Origin: an uncultured Bacilli bacterium
Lineage (GTDB): Bacteria; Bacillota_I; Bacilli_A; RF39; UBA660
Direction of reading: 5' to 3'
Assembly: GCA_947629445.1 (NCBI GenBank)
Contig: CANRDU010000012.1
Location: forward strand, 1 to 38,648
DNA length: 38,648 nucleotides
Shown: one piece after another, positions 31,495-38,519 of the stretch
How the letters are laid out: each line of letters starts with the position of its first letter
Position numbering within the stretch: position 1 is the first letter of the stretch
Notes under the pieces: model-generated
The model's input: only the letters and a program-made list of their open reading frames with translations
What the model was told of the DNA's origin: nothing
Database searches by the model: none
Position numbers and translations under genes: made by a program

Positions 31495-32703
31495 ATGAAG
31501 AGAATTATCATGCACATTGATGTCAATAATGCCTTTCTATCATGGACAGCTATTTTGCTTCTCCAAAACGGATACCAGACTGATATTCGCAATATAGAAG
31601 CGGTTATTGGTGGGGATGAGAGTATGCGTCATGGCATTGTTTTAGCGAAGTCACCAGTCGCTAAAAAAAGAGGGGTAAAAACAGCGGAGACATTACGAGA
31701 GGCAAAACGGAAGTGTCGAAATTTAAAAGTTTTTCTGCCGAATTATGCATGGTATAGTAAAATGTCTAAGGCACTATTTCAACTGATTTTGAAATATACT
31801 CCTGATATTGAAATATTATCCATTGATGAATGCTTTTTAGATTATACACCCGTTAGTCGTTTGTATGGAGATCCTTATATGTTTGCAAAACGTTTGCAGG
31901 ATGAAATCCAAAATACTTTTGGATTTACTGTCAATATTGGTATTGCTGAAAATAAATTGTGTGCGAAAATGGCATCAGATTTTGAAAAACCAAATAAGAT
32001 TCATACTTTATATAAAGAGGAAGTAAAGGAAAAAATGTATCCGCTTTCGGTAGGAGAACTCTATGGGATTGGTAAGAGTACTTCTGCAAAATTAGAAGAA
32101 CTGGGAATTCATACCATTGGAGATTTAGCTAGTGCTGATGAGAATTTCTTAAAAAGGTATTTTAAAAATCGTGCTTTAGGAATGATCTTAAAAGCACAGG
32201 GAATTGATGATTCTTTAGTGATTGCTAATAGTGAAGAGCGGAAAGGTATTAGTAATTCCACTACTTTTGCCTATAATCTAACCAAAGAAGAAGTTATTTT
32301 AAAAAATTTACAAGCACTCATTGAGAATGTTTGTATATCTTTGCGAAAAGAGAAAAAGTATGCTTATGTAGTAGGGGTTACTATTCGTGATAAGAACTTT
32401 CACAACTATTCCCATCAAAAAAAATTATGGAATGCTAGTTCCTCTAGTGAAGATATTTTTAAAGTTGCCAAAGAGTTATTTTTAGAAATGTGGGATGGGG
32501 AACCTATTCGGTTACTGGGAGTGAGTTTGACTGGTTTAACGGATTCGTATCAACGACAGTTATCTTTATTTGAGGAAGAGGAGGAAACTAGTCAAAATCA
32601 AGAACTGGATAAAGTAGTTGATCAATTAAAAAAACAATATGGTAGTAATATTATTCAGAAAGCTTCTTTAATGGATAACAATATTTTTAAAAAGTATGAT
32701 TAA
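31495..32703 (+). CDS. dinB: Y-family translesion DNA polymerase (DinB/UvrX type)
   Basis: 402 aa from the ATG at 31495 (GGTGA SD); an upstream in-frame TTG falls before the -10 and is rejected. Palm carboxylates: Asp9 in MHIDVNNAF and Asp111-Glu112 in SIDECFLD. The nucleotide-binding finger region has AVIGGDESMRHGIVLAKS and the thumb HhH is LYGIGKSTSAKLEELGI. The little-finger domain ends in RQLSLFEEEEE, whose QLSLF is a clear beta-clamp-binding motif. The HIDVNNAFLSW start is the variant seen in many Bacillota Pol IV/UvrX proteins rather than HIDMDAFF. It performs error-prone bypass synthesis. Single-gene unit with its own promoter. Confidence 0.93.
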   Translation: MKRIIMHIDVNNAFLSWTAILLLQNGYQTDIRNIEAVIGGDESMRHGIVLAKSPVAKKRGVKTAETLREAKRKCRNLKVFLPNYAWYSKMSKALFQLILKYTPDIEILSIDECFLDYTPVSRLYGDPYMFAKRLQDEIQNTFGFTVNIGIAENKLCAKMASDFEKPNKIHTLYKEEVKEKMYPLSVGELYGIGKSTSAKLEELGIHTIGDLASADENFLKRYFKNRALGMILKAQGIDDSLVIANSEERKGISNSTTFAYNLTKEEVILKNLQALIENVCISLRKEKKYAYVVGVTIRDKNFHNYSHQKKLWNASSSSEDIFKVAKELFLEMWDGEPIRLLGVSLTGLTDSYQRQLSLFEEEEETSQNQELDKVVDQLKKQYGSNIIQKASLMDNNIFKKYD

Positions 32704-32706
32704 AAG

Positions 32707-32735
32707 TTGAATTTAAAAGGATAGTTTAGTATAAT
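32707..32735 (+). promoter_or_regulatory. Promoter of the NfeD-like gene
   Basis: TTGAAT (32707-32712), 17-bp spacer, TATAAT (32730-32735), starting 4 nt after the dinB stop. The predicted start site falls at the SD AGGTGA (32742-32747). Confidence 0.8.
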
Positions 32736-32752
32736 GGTGATAGGTGAGCAAT

Positions 32753-33109
32753 GTGAATTGGATTTGGCTAGGAGTCGTTATTTCATTATTATTGATTGAA
32801 TATATGTCTAGAAATTTTACAGCGATTTGTTTTGCTATTAGTGGTATAGTTAGTTTTGTGATGACCTATTTTGTAGAAAAATATAATATTCAGTTAGCAG
32901 TATTCTTAGCGCTCGGCATTTTCTTAATTTTGGTTATTAGACCATTTGTTATTAAGAAATTGTGTGCACATGACATTACTTTAGGAAAATGGTTAGTGGA
33001 AAAGAAACCAGATATCAAAGAAGAGGAGCGTTCTCTTTCTTCAAAATTAGAAATGAGACCGCAAGAAAAAAAGCAAGAAATAACCCGTAAGAAAAAGAAG
33101 AAAAGATGA
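32753..33109 (+). CDS. Short NfeD-like membrane protein
   Basis: 118 aa. The start is probably GTG at 32753, 5 nt after AGGTGA; another GTG at 32744 overlaps that SD. Three hydrophobic segments: NWIWLGVVISLLLIEYM, FTAICFAISGIVSFVMTYF and QLAVFLALGIFLILVIRPFVI, followed by KKL. The pattern, with RPFVIKKL after the last span, matches the membrane part of NfeD proteins. The OB-fold usually at the C-terminus is missing, and a Lys/Glu-rich tail takes its place. NfeD proteins partner with stomatin/flotillin-type proteins at the membrane; no such partner is in the window. Confidence 0.75.
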   Translation: MNWIWLGVVISLLLIEYMSRNFTAICFAISGIVSFVMTYFVEKYNIQLAVFLALGIFLILVIRPFVIKKLCAHDITLGKWLVEKKPDIKEEERSLSSKLEMRPQEKKQEITRKKKKKR

Positions 33110-33125
33110 TTTTTCTTCTTCTTTT
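33095..33125 (+). terminator. Probable terminator after the NfeD-like gene
   Basis: 10-bp purine/pyrimidine stem AAGAAGAAAA (33095-33104) / TTTTCTTCTT (33111-33120), 6-nt loop holding the stop, then CTTTTA. There is no clean T run, so it may be leaky. Confidence 0.5.
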
Positions 33126-33126
33126 A

Positions 33127-33135
33127 TGTTATAAT
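33127..33135 (+). promoter_or_regulatory. Extended -10 promoter of the hydrolase-Mur-Ddl operon
   Basis: TGTTATAAT, with TATAAT at 33130-33135; no good -35. It lies 17 nt before the ATG at 33153. Confidence 0.7.
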
Positions 33136-33152
33136 AAAATTATGGTGATACT

Positions 33153-33887
33153 ATGAAAGAAATACAAAAAGAGATTGAACTACATTACATAGATTATGGA
33201 AATCAAGATGGCAAGCCAATTCTTTTTTTACATGGTTGGGGACAAAATATCCAAATGATGAAACCACTTGGAGATGCCTTTGCTAAAGAATACCGCGTGA
33301 TTATTTTTGATCTTCCTGGATTTGGGGAAAGCGAAGAGCCGAATAAAGTTTGGACATTATATGATTATGTAGATTGTATTCATGACTTTGTCGTTTCCCA
33401 TCAAATTGAAAAACCTATTTTGTTAGGACATTCTTTTGGAGGAAAAATATCGCTACTTTATGCAAGTAAATATGAAGTAGAAAAAGTAATTGTGTGTGGA
33501 AGCCCTTACCGCAAAGAAATCCAAAAGCCATCTATGAAAACGAAAATACTGAAGACTTTAAAAAAAGTTCCAGGTCTAAATTCGTTTGCTGATATGGCTA
33601 AAAAACATGTAGGTTCTACGGATTATCGAAATGCTAGTCCTAGAATGAGAGAAATTTTAGTTGAGCATGTTAATTTAGATATCACTGAAGAAGTAAAAAA
33701 AATCAAAGCATCAACCCTTATCATTTGGGGAGATAAGGATGAAGCTGTTCCTCTCGAGTGTGCGTATGAACTTGAGAAATATATTGCGGATGCAGGTGTC
33801 GTATTATTTCCAGGATGTACGCATTATGCCTATTTAGAAAATTTAAAAAAGACGATTAATGTTGTTCGCATTTTCATAGAAAGTTAG
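33153..33887 (+). CDS. Alpha/beta hydrolase
   Basis: 244 aa, soluble, no signal peptide. Oxyanion-hole motif LHGWGQN, nucleophile elbow GHSFGGK (Ser near 93), acid Asp in IIWGDKDEAVP and catalytic His in GCTHYAYLE; the triad is complete. Fold marks such as VIIFDLPGFGESEEP are standard. The substrate cannot be told from sequence. It is first in a tight operon with the MurF-like ligase (8-nt gap) and Ddl (8-nt gap), so a role connected with cell-wall precursors, such as hydrolysis of a peptide or ester intermediate, is possible. The SD is GGTGAT. Confidence 0.9.
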   Translation: MKEIQKEIELHYIDYGNQDGKPILFLHGWGQNIQMMKPLGDAFAKEYRVIIFDLPGFGESEEPNKVWTLYDYVDCIHDFVVSHQIEKPILLGHSFGGKISLLYASKYEVEKVIVCGSPYRKEIQKPSMKTKILKTLKKVPGLNSFADMAKKHVGSTDYRNASPRMREILVEHVNLDITEEVKKIKASTLIIWGDKDEAVPLECAYELEKYIADAGVVLFPGCTHYAYLENLKKTINVVRIFIES

Positions 33888-33895
33888 GTGATAAC

Positions 33896-35479
33896 ATGAC
33901 TATGTTTCTAATTTCTCTGTTGCCATATCTTATTTTTGTATTATTTAAATTAAAAAAGGCTATTCATATGTTGCAGCAGAATTATTATGATGAATCCGAA
34001 AGATATTTTTTATGGATACTGAAAAATCCTAAGAAGGTATGGTTGGAATTAGATATATGGTTTCCCATCCTTGCTATTCTGTTATTCACGAATGGTTCTA
34101 TTCCTGCGATTGGTTTTTCTATTTTTTATATTTTATTAGTATGTGAGTATCATGTAAGAAGGACACAGGAGCAAGTAAAAAAACCGCTTGTGATTACTGC
34201 TCGTGTAAAAAGATTAATGATAACTTTATTCATTTTATATGTTATTGTTATTGCTCCTATGTTGATTTTTTATTGTGAACAATACGTTGTTTTTTACTAT
34301 TTATTTCTCGCTTTATTCACTTATTTAGGATATTTCGTTGTCAAACTTGCTAATTTCATGAATAAGCCAGTAGAGGCATATGTATATCATTACTATAAGA
34401 AAAAAGCAATCAAAAAAATGAAAACTTTAAATATTCCTGTTATTGGGGTAACGGGAAGTTATGGAAAGACGAGTAGTAAAAATATTATTCATGATATTTT
34501 GAATGTCAAATATAATGTATTCGTAAGCCCTAAAAATTTCAATACTCCTTATGGACTGATTAATTCGATTAATAATTATTTAGATAAATTTGAAGATTAT
34601 TTTATCGCTGAGATGGGGGCATTTAAGCGAGGAGAAATTGCGACTACTTGTCGTTTGATGAAACCAAAATATGGAGTATTAACGATTATTGGAGAAGCTC
34701 ATTTAGAAAGTTTTGGAAGTAGAGAAAATATTCAGAAGGGGAAGTTTGAGTTGGTAGAATCACTACCTTCTTCAGGATTTGCTATTTTAAATGGAGATGA
34801 TCCTTACCAAGTAAATTATCAAGTAAAAAATGATTGTTCATTATATTGGATAGGAATTGAAAACAAGAAAGTAGATGCTTATGCTTGTAATATCCAAATA
34901 TCTAGTTCTGGAAGTACTTTTGACGTTCAATTAAAAGGGGAGAAACCGTTATATACTTTTCAGACTAAATTACTAGGAAAACATAATATTTATAATTTAT
35001 TAACAGGTATTCTATTAGGTTATAAATTAGGAATGTCTATCAAAGATTTGCAAAGAGGTGTTGCCCATGTTCAACCGATTGAACATCGTTTAGAACTAAA
35101 GAAAGTGGGAAATCTCTATATTATTGATGATGCTTATAATTCTAATCCAATCGGTTCTTTAAGAGCGGTTGAAGTTCTAGGAATGATGGATGGAGATAGA
35201 TTTATTGTTACACCGGGTATGATTGAATTAGGTGAAAAACAATATGAAGAAAATAAGAAATTCGGAATGGAAATCGCAAAGTATGCTGATTACGCTATTT
35301 TAATTGGAAAAGAGCAGACAAAACCAATTTATGATGGATTAATGGAAGCAAAATATGATAAAGATAAGATATATATCTTAAACGATGTAAGGGATGCCTT
35401 TCCTTTAATTCAAAAATTACGAAAAAGGGAAACTTACGTTTTGTTGGAAAATGATTTACCAGACTTATTTAACGAGTAA
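33896..35479 (+). CDS. MurF-like Mur ligase with N-terminal membrane domain
   Basis: 527 aa. The first 160 residues carry about five hydrophobic segments (MFLISLLPYLIFVLF..., FPILAILLFTNG, IGFSIFYILLV, LMITLFILYVIVIAPMLIFY and VVFYYLFLALFTYLGYFV) in place of the soluble MurF substrate domain. The ATPase domain is MurF-like: GVTGSYGKTSSKN (P-loop), NFNTPYGL, AEMGAFKRGEI, GEAHLESFGSREN with the carbamyl-lysine candidate in KGKFEL, and AILNGDD. The C-terminal domain has GKHNIYNLLTGI, HRLELKK and IIDDAYNSNPIGSLRAVE. MurF adds D-Ala-D-Ala to the UDP-MurNAc tripeptide, and the adjacent ddl fits that reaction. The membrane domain instead hints at a lipid-linked substrate. The SD AGGTGA is 4 nt from the ATG. 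Confidence 0.88.
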   Translation: MTMFLISLLPYLIFVLFKLKKAIHMLQQNYYDESERYFLWILKNPKKVWLELDIWFPILAILLFTNGSIPAIGFSIFYILLVCEYHVRRTQEQVKKPLVITARVKRLMITLFILYVIVIAPMLIFYCEQYVVFYYLFLALFTYLGYFVVKLANFMNKPVEAYVYHYYKKKAIKKMKTLNIPVIGVTGSYGKTSSKNIIHDILNVKYNVFVSPKNFNTPYGLINSINNYLDKFEDYFIAEMGAFKRGEIATTCRLMKPKYGVLTIIGEAHLESFGSRENIQKGKFELVESLPSSGFAILNGDDPYQVNYQVKNDCSLYWIGIENKKVDAYACNIQISSSGSTFDVQLKGEKPLYTFQTKLLGKHNIYNLLTGILLGYKLGMSIKDLQRGVAHVQPIEHRLELKKVGNLYIIDDAYNSNPIGSLRAVEVLGMMDGDRFIVTPGMIELGEKQYEENKKFGMEIAKYADYAILIGKEQTKPIYDGLMEAKYDKDKIYILNDVRDAFPLIQKLRKRETYVLLENDLPDLFNE

Positions 35480-35487
35480 GGAGTGAA

Positions 35488-36681
35488 ATGATGAAAATTA
35501 AAGTTGGTGTTATTTTTGGCGGTGAGACCGTTGAACACGAAGTTAGTATTATCTCAGCTTTACAGGCTATTGAGAATATGAATCAAGATAAGTATGAAAT
35601 TGTGCCTATCTACATTGCAAAAGATAGAACTTGGTATACAGGGCATATGTTATTCGATATTGATGTTTATAAAGATTTTAAAGATTTAAAAAAATATGCG
35701 GTGCCATGTGTTTTAGTTCCTAAAGATGGAAAATTCTATCTTCAAAAACAAAAGGGAATATTTCGTAAAAATATTACGGAACTTGATGTTGCTTTCCCAA
35801 TCGTACATGGAAATAATGTAGAGGATGGAACTCTCCATGGCTATTTAAAAACGGTTGGTATACCAACTGTTGGAAGTGGGGTATTAGGTTCAGCTTTAGG
35901 ACAAGATAAGGTGGTCATGAAACAAGTATTTGCCTCTATGAATTTACCGATTGTTCCTTATGTTTGGTTTTATGATACAGAGTATGCTGAATCTGGTAGT
36001 GAGATTTTAAAGCAAGTGAGTGATCTTGGCTTCCCAGTGATTGTAAAACCAGCTACTTTAGGAAGTAGTGTAGGAATTACTTTTGTCAAAAGTGAAAGAG
36101 ATTTGATGAGTGCAATTGAAACCGCTATTCAATATGATCAAAAAATTATTGTAGAGAAAGCAGTTTCTAATTTAGTAGAAGTAAACTGTAGTGTTTTGGG
36201 TAACTACTCTAATCAAGAGACAAGTGAGATTGAAGAGGTTCTCTCTACGGATGAATTTTTAACGTATCAAGATAAATATATTGGTGGTAGCAAGGGAAAA
36301 GCTAGTAAAGGGATGGCAAGTGCTTCTCGTATTATTCCTGCTAGAATTGATCATAATACAGCTAAGAAGGTAAGAGACTTAGCTTGTGCAGCTTTTAGGG
36401 CACTCAATTTAAGTGGCGTATGTCGTATCGATTTTTTGATTGATAAAGAAACGAAAGAGGTCTATTTGAATGAACCAAATACAATCCCTGGAAGTCTATC
36501 TTTCTATCTATGGGAGCCAACTGGTAAGAAATATCGCGAACTACTAGATGAATTAATTACTCTGGCAATTAAAGATTACAAGGAAAAAAGAAAGAAAATT
36601 TACTCATTTGATACCAATATCTTAAGTGGATATGTTATGGGTGCTAAAGGATTAAAAGGTGTAAAAGGAAAGCTTAAATAA
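35488..36681 (+). CDS. ddl: D-alanine--D-alanine ligase
   Basis: ATP-grasp enzyme joining two D-Ala for peptidoglycan precursors. 397 aa, somewhat longer than usual (300-370). N-terminal GVIFGGETVEHEVSII contains the substrate Glu and Ser. The ATP-grasp part has KVVMKQVF, FPVIVKPATLGSSVGITFV and IIVEKAV. The metal-binding end is GVCRIDFLIDKETKEVYLNEPNTIPGSLSFYLWE. The omega-loop region is extended and basic (DKYIGGSKGKASKGMASA), and NTIPGSLSFYLWE replaces the common NTMPGFT, marking a divergent Ddl clade. The start is ATGATG at 35488/35491 after AAGGAG. It is third in the hydrolase-Mur ligase-ddl operon and ends in a terminator. A D-Ala-D-X specificity cannot be excluded. Confidence 0.9.
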   Translation: MMKIKVGVIFGGETVEHEVSIISALQAIENMNQDKYEIVPIYIAKDRTWYTGHMLFDIDVYKDFKDLKKYAVPCVLVPKDGKFYLQKQKGIFRKNITELDVAFPIVHGNNVEDGTLHGYLKTVGIPTVGSGVLGSALGQDKVVMKQVFASMNLPIVPYVWFYDTEYAESGSEILKQVSDLGFPVIVKPATLGSSVGITFVKSERDLMSAIETAIQYDQKIIVEKAVSNLVEVNCSVLGNYSNQETSEIEEVLSTDEFLTYQDKYIGGSKGKASKGMASASRIIPARIDHNTAKKVRDLACAAFRALNLSGVCRIDFLIDKETKEVYLNEPNTIPGSLSFYLWEPTGKKYRELLDELITLAIKDYKEKRKKIYSFDTNILSGYVMGAKGLKGVKGKLK

Positions 36682-36694
36682 TTAAGCTTTTTTT
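36669..36694 (+). terminator. Terminator of the ddl operon
   Basis: Perfect 9-bp stem AAAGCTTAA (36669-36677) / TTAAGCTTT (36682-36690), loop ATAA, then T4 beyond the stem. It overlaps the stop codon. Confidence 0.88.
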
Positions 36695-36704
36695 GTATTA
36701 AGGT

Positions 36705-36754
36705 GTAAAGTAAATGAATAAAAACTTTACTTTTCTTTTGCAACTTATTCATTT
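36705..36754. promoter_or_regulatory. Interlocked inverted repeats upstream of the DUF3048 gene
   Basis: GTAAAGT (36705-36711) pairs with ACTTTAC (36724-36730). AAATGAATAA (36712-36721), in that hairpin's loop, is the perfect complement of TTATTCATTT (36745-36754), which lies between the -35 and -10 of the next promoter. Confidence 0.45.
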
Positions 36755-36764
36755 GTGTTATAAT
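36738..36764 (+). promoter_or_regulatory. Promoter of the DUF3048 gene
   Basis: TATAAT (36759-36764) with TG extension (TGTTATAAT). The possible -35 TTGCAA (36738-36743) leaves a short 15-bp spacer. The SD AAGGTGA precedes the ATG at 36785. Confidence 0.7.
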
Positions 36765-36784
36765 GAATTCAAGGTGAAGTAAAG

Positions 36785-37891
36785 ATGAGTAAAACAAAAA
36801 AGAAAAAAAAGAAGATAAAAAAGACACCTTTTGTTCTTCTATTTTTCATAATCATTGTTATTTTAGGAATTGCTTTTCTTTCTAATAGAAAAGCAGAATC
36901 TAAAAAAGAGGATTCCAAGAAAAGTAATTCGCAAGTAGATGAGAAAGTAAAAGAGCCAGTTGTCAAAAAACTGCAAATTGTTGATGAGGATTCTGATACA
37001 CGGAATGTCGCCGTTATGTATAACAATATTTCTGATGTGTGGGATTTACAAGCGGGATTACAAGATGCTTATATTGTTTATGAATTATTAGTAGAAGGCG
37101 GATATACAAGATTAATGGCAATATTTAAAGATAAATTGCCAGATAGGATTGGTAGTGTTAGAAGTTCTAGACCATATTATTTAGATTATGTATTAGAAAA
37201 TGATGCTATTTATGTTCATTTTGGAGGAAGTGAGCAAGCTTACTCTCAAATAAAAAGTTTAGGAATTAATCATATCGACGGTATGACTTCTAGTGGTGGA
37301 TTTTTTAGAGATACGAGTTTAAGAAATACCACTACTGGTCAAAAAGTTGCTTCTGAGCATACAGCTTTTACGGATGCAGATAGAATTCAAAAAGAAATTA
37401 AAAAGAACAACTTTCGAACTACAACAAAGAACGGATTATTATTAAACTATAGTGTAGATGAGATTGACTTGAGTAAAAAAGAGGATGCTATTCCCGCAAA
37501 TAAAGTATATATAAAATATTCTTATAGTCGATCAACTACCTTTGAATATGATTCTGTTAATAAAGTTTACCTGCGTTCTCAAGGAACAGCGAAATCTGAT
37601 TATGCTCATGTTGATGCTGTTACCAAGAAACAGTATACAGCCAAAAATATTATTACTTATCAAATTCCAACTCATTCTATTGATAATAAGGGACGTCAAG
37701 AAATGCAAACGACTGGTGGAGGAAAAGGATACTATATAACGGATGGTTTTGCGGTTCCAATTACTTGGGAAAAAACGAGTCGTTCTGCTCCAACGATATA
37801 TCGTTATATGGACGGTACGGAAATTGATGTAAATGATGGAAATACCTATATTCAAATTCAACCAAGTGGGCAAACTATTACCATTCAATAG
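36785..37891 (+). CDS. DUF3048 (YerB-like) membrane-anchored protein
   Basis: 368 aa. A basic N-terminus (KTKKKKKKIKKT) precedes one membrane anchor (FVLLFFIIIVILGIAFL, residues about 18-34), then a Ser/Lys/Glu linker and an extracellular domain. DUF3048 marks: NVAVMYNNISDVWDLQAGLQDA, YELLVEGGYTRLMAIF, RIGSVRSSRPYYLDYVLENDAIYVHFGGSEQA, HTAFTD, and the C-terminal half TGGGKGYYITDGFAVPITWEK ending in TYIQIQPSG. Bacillus YerB carries a lipobox; this protein uses a transmembrane anchor. The family's role is not established, but the outside location fits the envelope theme of this region. Single-gene unit. Confidence 0.93.
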   Translation: MSKTKKKKKKIKKTPFVLLFFIIIVILGIAFLSNRKAESKKEDSKKSNSQVDEKVKEPVVKKLQIVDEDSDTRNVAVMYNNISDVWDLQAGLQDAYIVYELLVEGGYTRLMAIFKDKLPDRIGSVRSSRPYYLDYVLENDAIYVHFGGSEQAYSQIKSLGINHIDGMTSSGGFFRDTSLRNTTTGQKVASEHTAFTDADRIQKEIKKNNFRTTTKNGLLLNYSVDEIDLSKKEDAIPANKVYIKYSYSRSTTFEYDSVNKVYLRSQGTAKSDYAHVDAVTKKQYTAKNIITYQIPTHSIDNKGRQEMQTTGGGKGYYITDGFAVPITWEKTSRSAPTIYRYMDGTEIDVNDGNTYIQIQPSGQTITIQ

Positions 37892-37900
37892 AAAGTTGAA

Positions 37901-37929
37901 TTTGCTATTTATAATAGATGTGATATAAT
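37901..37929 (+). promoter_or_regulatory. Promoter of the HD-domain gene
   Basis: TATAAT (37924-37929) with TG extension (37921-37922); weak -35 TTTGCT (37901-37906) at 17 bp. A second TATAAT lies at 37910-37915 without a partner. Confidence 0.7.
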
Positions 37930-37953
37930 GGTATAGGTTCGAGGAGAGATAAA

Positions 37954-38475
37954 ATGAATAAAACATTCCAAGATGAAGAGTACAATTATATTGTTTCTTC
38001 TATCTTATCCGAAGAAGAATTTAGTGAAAAAATGAGTCAAATAAGACATCATGATAGCAATCGTTTAAATCATCTTATGAAAGTGTCTTATTATTCTTAT
38101 AAAATTGCCAAGTATTTACGATTAGATTATGAACAAGTAGCAAGGGCAGGCCTTTTACACGATTTTTATTTAGATAGTGTATATAGTCAAAATTCTATTA
38201 AAGATAAAGTTCTTCTTTATACAATGAAACATCCAGAAGCCGCTGTTAAAAATGCTAAAAAATTATTTTCTCTTACAGAGAAGGAAGAAGATATTATTCG
38301 TACGCATATGTTTCCATTAGATGTTAAGATTCCTAAATATGCGGAAAGTTGGGTCGTAAATTTAGTGGATAAAGGTATTAGTACTGCAGAATTTGGAAAT
38401 AAATTTGGACATCAATTAATATCTATGGCAAATGTATCGTTCATTATTTTCTTACATTTTTTAAGAATAGGATAA
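37954..38475 (+). CDS. HD-domain protein (probable phosphohydrolase)
   Basis: 173 aa, soluble. HD-superfamily metal ligands are visible in order: His in RLNHLMKVSYYSYKIAK, the His-Asp pair in AGLLHDFYLD, His in KHPEAA or RTHMFP, and Asp in NLVDKGIS. The HPEAAVKNAKKLF and IIRTHMFPLD blocks are like those of small stand-alone HD hydrolases of Bacillota. The substrate is unknown. After the last Asp the C-terminus becomes hydrophobic (ISMANVSFIIFLHFLRIG). The SD is GAGGAGAG. A terminator overlaps the stop. A strongly promoted noncoding region follows. Confidence 0.88.
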   Translation: MNKTFQDEEYNYIVSSILSEEEFSEKMSQIRHHDSNRLNHLMKVSYYSYKIAKYLRLDYEQVARAGLLHDFYLDSVYSQNSIKDKVLLYTMKHPEAAVKNAKKLFSLTEKEEDIIRTHMFPLDVKIPKYAESWVVNLVDKGISTAEFGNKFGHQLISMANVSFIIFLHFLRIG

Positions 38476-38490
38476 CCTATTCTTTTCTTT
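38463..38490 (+). terminator. Terminator of the HD-domain gene
   Basis: Perfect 9-bp stem AAGAATAGG (38463-38471) / CCTATTCTT (38476-38484), loop ATAA, then TTCTTT. Confidence 0.85.
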
Positions 38491-38516
38491 ACAAAGAGAA
38501 GAAAAACGATTATAAT
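38488..38516 (+). promoter_or_regulatory. Strong promoter for a structured RNA
   Basis: TTTACA (38488-38493), 17-bp spacer, perfect TATAAT (38511-38516), starting within the T tract of the preceding terminator. Confidence 0.85.
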
Positions 38517-38519
38517 GGA

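Noticed and set aside
37532..37966. 144-aa minus-strand frame over the end of the DUF3048 gene
   Set aside because: It overlaps well-conserved DUF3048 coding sequence and a clear promoter for the next gene; no SD.
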